Assembly (NCBI GenBank): GCA_030670605.1
Contig: DAOVBK010000105.1
Location: 1 to 6,007 of the forward strand
Reading direction: 5' to 3'
Source of the DNA: Candidatus Stahliibacteriota bacterium
Lineage (GTDB): Bacteria; Hydrothermota; Tepidihabitantia; SM23-42
DNA: 6,007 bases
The notes under the pieces are model-generated. The model worked only from the letters and a program-made list of their open reading frames with translations. It searched no databases and had not been told where the DNA came from. Positions 1 to 4,470 of the stretch are shown here, one piece after another; position 1 is the stretch's first letter, and each line of letters opens with the position of its first letter. The position numbers and the translations under genes are program-made.

Positions 1-1
1 C

Positions 2-130
2 ATTGAACCGCTCGATATCATATGCACGGGAACACCTGAAGGGGTTGGTTCGCTTCGTGATGGTGACACAGTAGAAGCTGGTATTGATGGTATTGGTATA
101 CTACGGTTCAGGGTAGAACAGGAATCCTGA
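2..130 (+). CDS. Fumarylacetoacetate hydrolase family protein, C-terminal fragment
   Basis: This is the last 42 codons of a gene that begins left of the window. The fragment contains [10 protein letters not shown] followed by [18 protein letters not shown]. That is the usual C-terminal signature of the FAH superfamily (TGTPEGVG, then GD-VE-EI-GIG-LRN-V), as in 2-hydroxyhepta-2,4-diene-1,7-dioate isomerases, fumarylpyruvate hydrolases and acylpyruvases. These are cytosolic, divalent-metal-dependent enzymes that cleave or isomerise oxo-acids. The metal-binding acidic residues lie upstream and are not seen, so the substrate cannot be assigned. The end looks natural, with only a few residues after the conserved LR-x-x-V. 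Its TGA stop is immediately adjacent to the stop of the minus-strand pseudogene, with no intergenic space and no terminator visible. Confidence 0.87.
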   Translation: MEPLDIICTGTPEGVGSLRDGDTVEAGIDGIGILRFRVEQES

Positions 131-935
131 TCACTCCCACGTATCAGGTGTCTTTGTAGTGATGAGTTGTTTGCTGACAAGGTATTTGTAGGCAGATAGT
201 GCGGCAGGTCCGCCACCAATAATGATGGTATCATACAACTCCTGTGCATCAGTTTTTCTGACATGGCGATGCCCGCGTGCCTCCCGTATCATTTTTTCAA
301 TACGATCAGATTCATCAGGATCTACTGCTCTCAGAACCTCAAGATACACTGTCTGTGCACCAATGAATGAATGCAAACCATTGATGACGGTTTTGGGTGT
401 TTCATACACACTATATTGTTTTGTGAGTTCAGGAAATTCCACACTGTCGACCATATCTGCCTGAATAGCATCATTGACCATGGCGAGCTGTTGGGCTGCG
501 TGCACTGCCTGAGGACAGTACGGACATGTTAATGTTGTCATCACCTCGAGGTGTACAGGGATTTTCTCGACGAGTTCTTCCAGCTCAGGATGCAATCATG
601 ATTGTTCTGTACCGGCCATGACAACTGCCTGGAGGAGCGATGAAAACTCATGCCCGCCAGTAACGCCAAAGAATCGCATACCATAGTTCTTCTTAGCGAT
701 AACAATGGTGGCAGGTACTTTATCAATGTCGTATTCGTGTGCGCGTTTTTTTTCTTTAATAAAATCATATACTTTGAGTTTAAGTTTGTCGGAAAATCCA
801 GTGAGTGTCTTGAGTATGTTTTGCTGATGCTGACATGTTTCACAATCCTTTTTCGCGGTGAATAGTATCAGTGAGACAACGTTAGGAAGACATTGGAGGA
901 TGGTTATGACTTCTTTCTGCGTTTTTTTTGTCCAT
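131..935 (-). pseudogene. Broken protein disulfide oxidoreductase-thioredoxin reductase fusion
   Basis: Read on the minus strand, this is a PDO/glutaredoxin-like protein with two thioredoxin folds, fused to the start of a thioredoxin reductase in the domain order of AhpF. The N-terminal fold contains CETC and ends with YGMRFFGV-GGHEFSSLL. The second fold has TCPYC and the cis-proline segment ETPKTVING. After a linker comes YDTIIIGGGPAALSA, the FAD-binding start of the reductase. Such proteins pass electrons from NAD(P)H through FAD to paired CxxC sites in the cytosol. Three lesions are visible. ATG 935-933 is out of frame with the body because an A8 tract (plus-strand T8, 922-929) seems one base too long; with A7 it would read MDKKTQKEVITIL. 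An in-frame TGA (596-598) separates the two folds. The reductase stops about 15 residues after its glycine motif, with a short unrelated tail. It could be two surviving half-proteins, since TTG 593-595 could restart the second half, but decay is more likely. Assembly error cannot be excluded for the frameshift. Confidence 0.82.
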
Positions 936-952
936 GAGCTCTTGCATGTTTG

Positions 953-980
953 ATTACAGCAGCAAAACGATTATTGTCAA
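953..980 (-). promoter_or_regulatory. Sigma70-type promoter of the decayed redox gene
   Basis: On the minus strand TTGACA (980-975, six of six) is followed after 16 bp by TGTAAT (958-953, five of six). The expected start near 946 would give a leader of only about 10 nt before the ATG at 935-933, and no Shine-Dalgarno is visible there. The promoter has stayed intact while the gene it serves is broken, which suggests recent decay. No experimental support. Confidence 0.5.
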
Positions 981-999
981 TCGCGTCTCACGAAACTGG

Positions 1000-1027
1000 T
1001 TGACTTGTGCGGCTACAGAAATATACT
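1000..1027 (+). promoter_or_regulatory. Sigma70-type promoter of the glutaredoxin gene
   Basis: TTGACT (1000-1005) and TATACT (1022-1027) are each five of six to consensus with a 16-bp spacer. Transcription would start near 1034, about 15 bp before a strong Shine-Dalgarno. This rules against the longest open frame, whose GTG at 1007 lies inside the promoter. It is divergent from the minus-strand promoter at 953-980, so the two genes share one regulatory region. Confidence 0.5.
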
Positions 1028-1048
1028 GCGGTATCACACATTGCCGTT

Positions 1049-1055
1049 AAGGAGG
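1049..1055 (+). promoter_or_regulatory. Ribosome binding site before the glutaredoxin gene
   Basis: AAGGAGG is a near-perfect anti-16S match. The first in-frame ATG (1076) is 20 nt further on, which is too far. The in-frame codons at normal distance are ATC (1061, 5 nt) and ATA (1067, 11 nt). The site therefore hints at a rare start codon or a mutated ATG. Confidence 0.55.
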
Positions 1056-1075
1056 ATACCATCGACATAAAAGAT

Positions 1076-1348
1076 ATGAAACATGTGGAAGGCCAAAACA
1101 GGGGTCAGGTTATTGCCTTCACGCTGAGCACCTGTGTGTGGTGTAAGAGGGCAAAAAAGCTCCTCAATGAACTGGATATTGAGTACTACTATGTTGATGT
1201 TGACCTTTTAGAAGGAGACGCGCGGCAGCAGGTCAAGGACGAGGTAAAGCGGTGGAACCCGCGTGGTTCGTATCCGACGATCGTTATTAACAACGAGAAG
1301 TGCATCACAGGCTATGATGTTGAGGAGATAAAAAAGGCATTCGGCTAG
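1076..1348 (+). CDS. Glutaredoxin-like thiol-disulfide oxidoreductase (CVWC)
   Basis: A small cytosolic glutaredoxin of 90 residues counted from ATG 1076. The active site STCVWCKRAKKLL (Cys20, Cys23) follows the first strand. YYYVDVDLLEGDAR comes next, then SYPTIVIN with the cis-proline at residue 67, and CITGYD near the end, the loop that holds the partner thiol. This order and length are typical of the family. The CxWC site and VDVDLL segment resemble NrdH-like glutaredoxins reduced by a thioredoxin reductase rather than classic CPYC glutathione-dependent ones. The physiological reductant cannot be read from the sequence. The start is uncertain: the Shine-Dalgarno at 1049-1055 favours ATA 1067 or ATC 1061, while homology-like sequence (KHVEGQN) fits ATG 1076. 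It is divergent from a broken disulfide oxidoreductase gene and may now be the only thiol-redox protein at this locus. Confidence 0.88.
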   Translation: MKHVEGQNRGQVIAFTLSTCVWCKRAKKLLNELDIEYYYVDVDLLEGDARQQVKDEVKRWNPRGSYPTIVINNEKCITGYDVEEIKKAFG

Positions 1349-1361
1349 TTACGATGTGGCT

Positions 1362-1376
1362 CAGCAGTCACTGCTG
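1362..1376 (+). other. Small hairpin in the 55-bp gap after the glutaredoxin gene
   Basis: CAGCAG-TCA-CTGCTG is a perfect 6-bp inverted repeat with a 3-nt loop, 14 bp after the glutaredoxin stop. No T-run follows, so it is not a convincing intrinsic terminator. It may be an mRNA processing or stability element between two cotranscribed genes, or chance. Confidence 0.3.
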
Positions 1377-1403
1377 CCGAAGACAACATAATGAGGAACA
1401 GAT

Positions 1404-1928
1404 ATGCCGTTGACGCAATGCCGTGAGTGCAAAAAACGAATAAGCACCGAGGCGCAACGATGCCCTCATTGCGGTGCGCCACGACCAGCCCGGGCCGCAT
1501 ACAAAGGCACGGGCTTTGAATGGAAATCAAAACAGACCATATACGGGTTCCCACTCGTCCACATTGCATTCGGTCGCGATCGCCAACACCGTCTGCGCAT
1601 TGCGAAAGGTGTGATCGCGATCGGTCAGTTCGGTATTGGTCTCATCACGATCGCCCAGTTTGGCATTGGCATTCTTTTTGGTTTTGGACAGTTCATTCTC
1701 GGCATAACGGTCATCGCACAGTTTGCCATTGCTGGATACATTGCCGTTGGCCAGTTTGCCGCTGGCTACGCGGCGATCGGCCAGTTTGTCGTTGCATACT
1801 ATGGCATTGCACAGGCAGGAATAGTAGAATATCTGTGGAGTCCAGGGAATCCATCCAGACAGGATGCCGCGGCACTCGCGTTTTTCGAGAATCTGCTAGC
1901 AACGTTCAAAAACCTTTTTCACTTTTGA
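1404..1928 (+). CDS. Zinc-ribbon protein with hydrophobic GQF repeats
   Basis: I do not recognise a named function. The 174-residue product starts with a zinc ribbon (Cys6-x2-Cys9 and Cys20-x2-Cys23, CPHCG knuckle) followed by a short basic, proline/alanine-rich linker. A segment YGFPLVHIAFGRD...RIAKG (47-69) leads into an uncharged stretch (70-139). There a Q-F pair recurs at residues 75, 85, 96, 106, 117 and 127, with a Q-A at 137. Each unit reads roughly I-A-I-G-Q-F-G-I-G. The C-terminal 35 residues are ordinary and amphipathic. The repeat region could be a set of membrane segments or a beta-solenoid-like stack; alternating small and hydrophobic residues with one polar Q per turn fit either. 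I recall similar 'PLVHIA-G...ARG-IAIG' proteins in environmental bacteria but cannot cite a family. ATG is chosen because GAGGA sits 6-7 nt upstream. The 55-bp gap suggests cotranscription with the glutaredoxin gene. Confidence 0.85.
   Translation: MPLTQCRECKKRISTEAQRCPHCGAPRPARAAYKGTGFEWKSKQTIYGFPLVHIAFGRDRQHRLRIAKGVIAIGQFGIGLITIAQFGIGILFGFGQFILGITVIAQFAIAGYIAVGQFAAGYAAIGQFVVAYYGIAQAGIVEYLWSPGNPSRQDAAALAFFENLLATFKNLFHF
1611..1820 (+). repeat. Coding repeat: seven GQF units of 10-11 codons
   Basis: Units of about 31 bp encode the QF repeats. Spacing between successive Q residues is 10, 11, 10, 11, 10 and 10 residues, so the higher-order period is 21 residues. Codons for the same residues vary between copies (CAG TTC / CAG TTT; GGT, GGA or GGC before them). 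The copies are therefore old and kept by selection on the protein, not a fresh DNA duplication. Confidence 0.8.
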
Positions 1929-1978
1929 TATGATGCAGCACTGTCTTCTGTTTTGTGCAAAAAATAGAGAAGAACTTC

Positions 1979-2007
1979 TTGACTTCATGGTTTGCCTGTG
2001 TGACAAT
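1979..2007 (+). promoter_or_regulatory. Possible promoter of the propeller-peptidase operon
   Basis: TTGACT (1979-1984) and GACAAT (2002-2007) are separated by 17 bp. The -35 is five of six, the -10 only four of six. The predicted transcription start would fall on or next to the ATG at 2013, and the gene lacks a Shine-Dalgarno. The site would therefore produce a leaderless mRNA. Weak evidence. Confidence 0.3.
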
Positions 2008-2012
2008 AGTAT

Positions 2013-2624
2013 ATGATAGAGATTACACTTTTTATTCTCCATATCGTAAGCGCTACACTATATTCGGATGACAGTTTGTACAGGGCGTCGATTACATTCG
2101 GTCATGATGCACAACTGTCAGCAACATCGTTCTGTCTCTATGATCACGAAGACAACCTCCTGTATACAAAGAGCGGTCTCAATGCGAACGCCTTTTATGT
2201 TAGTACGAAAGGTTCTGTTTTTGCTGTGAGCGACAAATATCTGTATATGTATGCTGTCGATGGAAAAGAGATATGCCTTGAGGAGCTCAACTGTCCAAAC
2301 AACTTCGGTTTCTCACCAGATGGTTTCCTTTTCTTTAGTTCTGATAAAGATGGTATTACTGCGTATTCAAACCAGGGAACCGTTATCTATGCGTTGAGAC
2401 CGGGACGGCTGTTTGCGAGTACTGAACGTGGAGAACTGATCGCCATTGTGGCAGTCGATACGGTGTTTATATATGAGCATGGTGTTGAGAAGCTCAGAAC
2501 TGTTCTTACGACACCGTATGCGCGCGACATCGTTTTCTCGGATGATAATATGTCAATCATTATTAAGGAACCGACCGGCACAGAGACTATTCATGTGCCG
2601 AGCAGGAAAATAGAAGAGCAATGA
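2013..2624 (+). CDS. Exported beta-propeller-like protein (WD40/YVTN type), small
   Basis: A 203-residue protein with a hydrophobic N-terminus (residues 4-16, ITLFILHIVSATL), probably a signal peptide although it has no Lys or Arg before the core. The rest is a series of short beta-strand repeats typical of propeller blades: SFCLYDHEDNLLYT, GSVFAVSDKYLYMYAVDG, FGFSPDGFLFFSSDKDGITAYS, ELIAIVAVDTVFIYEHG and DIVFSDDNMSIIIKE. The FSPDG and FSDDN turns are characteristic of WD40/TolB-like blades. There are about four blades, few for a closed propeller, so it may oligomerise or be a partial propeller. No catalytic motif is visible; binding or scaffolding is inferred. The stop overlaps the start of the M23 peptidase gene (ATGA), which indicates translational coupling and a shared function at the cell surface. 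No Shine-Dalgarno precedes ATG 2013. The specific function is unknown. Confidence 0.8.
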   Translation: MIEITLFILHIVSATLYSDDSLYRASITFGHDAQLSATSFCLYDHEDNLLYTKSGLNANAFYVSTKGSVFAVSDKYLYMYAVDGKEICLEELNCPNNFGFSPDGFLFFSSDKDGITAYSNQGTVIYALRPGRLFASTERGELIAIVAVDTVFIYEHGVEKLRTVLTTPYARDIVFSDDNMSIIIKEPTGTETIHVPSRKIEEQ

Positions 2625-3838
2625 TAGTTTTTTTCATCTTCACACTCGGGTGGCCGTTGGCACCACAGGATTCAATGCATCCTCTTGGTAATAACTGGGG
2701 TGAATATCAGGAGTACGGTGGCTGGCCATATCTGCATCCGGGTATTGATGTTATGGGCATTACCGTTGGCAAGCCGGTGTACGCGGTCGATTCAGGTGTG
2801 GTTAAAGCGTGGCTCACCATTTCAGGCGTGTGGCACTGGCGTCTCGCTATTGCTGACTACGAAACGACCGACTCAGTTGAAGCATGGCTGTATGCGCATA
2901 TTGATTCGGCGCAATATCATAAAAACATTGGTGACTATGTGACAGAGGATGAGCTGATTGGCTACCTCGTCGAATGGCCCATTATCGGCTTTGACCATCT
3001 CCATTTTGCACGCATAAAAGATGCCGGTGCAGTTTGGGAATATGGTGATTGGGCATTTATCCAGAATCCATTGGCCATCATTGAACCATACGATGATACG
3101 ACTAAGCCCGTCTTTGAGAATGCGGTGGGCAACGAGAAATTCGCCTTCTGCATCAATAATACGAGTACATATCTTCAATCCGACAGTCTTCATGGTGATG
3201 TTGATATCATTGCAAAAATCCATGATGACACCGGGCTTCCACTATTGTACCCGGTTTGGGAACGGCTCATTCCGTACAAGATTGAATACGAAATAAACGG
3301 ACCCGAGTGTCAGCCAACAACGCTATCGTTCATCTTTTGTGGTGTGCTGAGATGGGATGAGAATGTTGATGTCATCTACAAAGATGATGGCGTTTGTGAT
3401 TCGCGTGGCGATTATGATTGCCGCGATTACTATTTCATTGTAACCAACACGGACGGAGATAGTATTGTTGAATCGTCTGATGCTGCGTTTTCGTGGGTGA
3501 CAACTGGCTATCCTGATGGAGATTACTGGATCGTTGTTACTGCGTATGATGCTGCGGGCAATTACACGAAGGACAGCATGCTCGTGTCTGTCAAGAACGC
3601 ACAGGCAGTCGAGGAGCACGGTGATCAGTCATATAGTAATCCATTCCGAGAACTGCCGAGCCCGGTCTGTGGTCCACTAATGATCTCCACAGATAGGGAT
3701 GTTATGGTGTTTGATGTTAATGGCCGGCTCGTTGCTTCGCGTCAGCCCGCCATGGTGTTGTCACCCGGTGTATATTTTATTGTTCTTGAAGCTGAAAAGC
3801 AGACATTCACAAGAAAGGTTGTCGTCATTAAAGAGTAG
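2621..3838 (+). CDS. Secreted M23 (LytM-like) metallopeptidase with C-terminal sorting tail
   Basis: A 405-residue protein, probably a peptidoglycan endopeptidase or an enzyme cleaving glycine-rich peptides outside the cytoplasm. The M23 domain (about 20-150) shows every key position: HPGID (His39 and Asp43, zinc ligands), YAHID (His93) and DHLHFA (His126 and His128, the H-x-H motif). GKPVYAVDSGVV (51-61) is the usual lead strand. Residues 165-325 look like Ig/FN3-type beta domains, ending with DGDYWIVVTAYDAAGN (300-314). The last 50 residues (MVFDVNGRLV...SPGVYFIVLE...TRKVVVIKE) match the pattern of type IX (Por-type) sorting tails, which implies outer-membrane export and possible surface anchoring. 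The N-terminus is a very short hydrophobic segment without basic residues, and no earlier start exists in frame nearby. ATG 2621 overlaps the previous stop; a weak GAAGAG precedes it. A regulatory role, with the propeller partner, is inferred only from coupling. Confidence 0.9.
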   Translation: MIVFFIFTLGWPLAPQDSMHPLGNNWGEYQEYGGWPYLHPGIDVMGITVGKPVYAVDSGVVKAWLTISGVWHWRLAIADYETTDSVEAWLYAHIDSAQYHKNIGDYVTEDELIGYLVEWPIIGFDHLHFARIKDAGAVWEYGDWAFIQNPLAIIEPYDDTTKPVFENAVGNEKFAFCINNTSTYLQSDSLHGDVDIIAKIHDDTGLPLLYPVWERLIPYKIEYEINGPECQPTTLSFIFCGVLRWDENVDVIYKDDGVCDSRGDYDCRDYYFIVTNTDGDSIVESSDAAFSWVTTGYPDGDYWIVVTAYDAAGNYTKDSMLVSVKNAQAVEEHGDQSYSNPFRELPSPVCGPLMISTDRDVMVFDVNGRLVASRQPAMVLSPGVYFIVLEAEKQTFTRKVVVIKE

Positions 3839-3852
3839 GCAAAAGACAAGGT

Positions 3853-3880
3853 GAATTGTGAATGGGGAATTGTGAGTGGG
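3853..3880 (+). repeat. Tandem 14-bp repeat, two copies
   Basis: GAATTGTGAATGGG is followed directly by GAATTGTGAGTGGG, differing at one base (A/G). It starts 14 bp after the peptidase stop codon and opens the repeat island. Confidence 0.8.
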
Positions 3881-3907
3881 AAAAGAGGTGATTAGGATAT
3901 CAGTGAA

Positions 3908-3935
3908 AAATGACAAATGACAAATTACAAATGAC
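3908..3935 (+). repeat. Tandem 7-bp repeat, four copies
   Basis: Units are AAATGAC, AAATGAC, AAATTAC and AAATGAC, followed by a partial AAA. One base differs in the third copy. The 7-bp period changes to about 8 bp in the rest of the island. Confidence 0.85.
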
Positions 3936-3969
3936 AAAGGGGCAAAAGGTAAAGGACAGAAGGTGAGTT

Positions 3970-4009
3970 GTTGAATAGTTGCATCGTTGCATTGTTTGAT
4001 AGTTGGACA
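3970..4009 (+). repeat. Tandem 8-bp repeat GTTGNATN, five copies
   Basis: Units are GTTGAATA, GTTGCATC, GTTGCATT, GTTTGATA and GTTGGACA. The GTTG core is kept in four of five, and the second half varies. The same 8-mer family appears inverted just downstream, so the two blocks can partly base-pair. Confidence 0.75.
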
Positions 4010-4012
4010 GCT

Positions 4013-4036
4013 ATACAACCATACAACCATTGAACC
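4013..4036 (-). repeat. Tandem 8-bp repeat, three inverted copies
   Basis: On the plus strand the units are ATACAACC, ATACAACC and ATTGAACC. On the minus strand these are GGTTCAAT, GGTTGTAT and GGTTGTAT, the GTTG-type family of 3970-4009 facing the other way across a 3-bp centre (4010-4012). Confidence 0.75.
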
Positions 4037-4075
4037 ATAAGACGACACGATGAAACTTAAGAGTTGAAGAGGGTC

Positions 4076-4103
4076 TTGAAGCGACGTTAGATTTTGCTAT
4101 TCT
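4076..4103 (+). promoter_or_regulatory. Possible promoter of the MshEN-like gene
   Basis: TTGAAG (4076-4081) and TATTCT (4098-4103) are separated by 16 bp, each four of six to consensus. The predicted start near 4110 would give a leader of about 26 nt that contains the Shine-Dalgarno at 4123-4128. This agrees with the TTG start at 4136 and argues against the upstream TTG at 4094, which lies inside the promoter spacer. Confidence 0.35.
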
Positions 4104-4122
4104 ATATAGATTCATGGCGTAG

Positions 4123-4128
4123 AGGAGG
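4123..4128 (+). promoter_or_regulatory. Ribosome binding site that sets the TTG start at 4136
   Basis: AGGAGG lies 7 nt before TTG 4136-4138. It lies downstream of the other possible in-frame start (TTG 4094), so it selects the shorter 74-residue reading. Confidence 0.7.
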
Positions 4129-4135
4129 AGTTATA

Positions 4136-4360
4136 TTGTTACTGCTTGGTGAAATTCTCGTGAGGAAGGGGTTTGTACGCGAAGAACATATCTGGGAGGC
4201 ATTTGACAAGCAGGAAACATGTTGTAAGAAATTGGGCGAGATACTCATAGGAATGGGTCATCTCGACGCCAAAACCCTTACACAGGTACTGAATGAACAA
4301 GCAGCAGTACCGTTGACCTACAAGAAAGGGCAGCTACGGGATTGGATGTACATGCCATAG
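4136..4360 (+). CDS. Stand-alone MshEN-type domain protein (putative c-di-GMP receptor)
   Basis: A 74-residue protein made almost entirely of two copies of the helical motif found at the N-terminus of type II secretion / type IV pilus ATPases (GspE/PilB/MshE). Copy one is LLGEILVRKGFV-x4-I-x3-F-x2-Q. Copy two is KLGEILIGMGHL-x4-L-x3-L-x2-Q. Each is 24 residues and they are joined by five residues (ETCCK). From memory this is exactly the MshEN layout: RLGxx[LVI]2xxG[LVI]2xxxxLxxxLxxQ twice with a 5-residue spacer, which binds c-di-GMP. The leading Arg is replaced by Leu in copy one and Lys in copy two, so binding may be weakened or lost. There is no ATPase domain, no signal peptide and no membrane segment, so it would be a cytosolic adaptor. 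It stands alone between the repeat island and a DUF4097 gene, with no pilus or secretion genes visible. TTG 4136 is chosen by its Shine-Dalgarno. Confidence 0.75.
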   Translation: MLLLGEILVRKGFVREEHIWEAFDKQETCCKKLGEILIGMGHLDAKTLTQVLNEQAAVPLTYKKGQLRDWMYMP

Positions 4361-4470
4361 GTAACACGAGAGCTTTGTACAATTATTACGCACCGATATC
4401 GCCAACATACGTCCTTTTATGAAACCTGACGGCAATTTCTTCGTATTACTTATCAATAAAGGAGGTATTC

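Larger units (their letters stand above)
3839..4093. repeat. Gene-free island of degenerate short-period repeats
   Basis: I find no believable gene in this 255-bp gap. About 3850-4036 is a patchwork of short tandem repeats: a 14-mer pair (3853-3880), four 7-mers (3908-3935), purine-rich near-8-mers such as CAAAGGGG / CAAAAGGT / AAAGGACA (3935-3958), five 8-mers (3970-4009) and three 8-mers in opposite orientation (4013-4036). The plus strand is strongly purine-rich up to about 3968. Such islands recur between genes in several uncultured phyla and resemble in style the heptameric STRR repeats of heterocystous cyanobacteria. Origin and role are unknown. Confidence 0.75.

Noticed and set aside
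541..843. Minus-strand 100-codon frame overlapping the PDO region
   Set aside because: It is out of frame with conserved PDO sequence and resembles no protein; the frame carrying CETC and GGHEFSSLL is the real one.
1007..1075. GTG start at 1007 for the glutaredoxin
   Set aside because: It lies within a good promoter (1000-1027), upstream of the expected transcription start and of the Shine-Dalgarno.
1576..1583. GCGATCGC octamer reminiscent of cyanobacterial HIP1
   Set aside because: Only one copy, inside a coding repeat rich in ATCG codons; nothing else suggests a cyanobacterium.
1520..1933. Second plus-strand frame inside the zinc-ribbon gene with RPVCR/WPVCR repeats
   Set aside because: It is the shifted reading of the GQF repeat. 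The zinc ribbon, Shine-Dalgarno and sensible composition belong to the other frame.
1936..1975. Possible terminator or hairpin GCAC...GTGC after the zinc-ribbon gene
   Set aside because: The stem is only 4 bp with a long loop, and the following run is of A, not T, on the coding strand.
3908..4036. CRISPR array
   Set aside because: Units are 7-8 bp with no unique spacers and no cas genes are visible.
3761..4048. Minus-strand open frame of 95 codons across the repeat island
   Set aside because: It translates the short tandem repeats (runs such as PFAPLSFVICHLSF) and has no ribosome site. It also overlaps the end of the peptidase gene; the frame is open because of repeat composition.
4094..4135. 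TTG start at 4094 for the MshEN-like protein
   Set aside because: The AGGAGG at 4123-4128 lies downstream of it and fits TTG 4136; the extra N-terminal residues do not match the domain.
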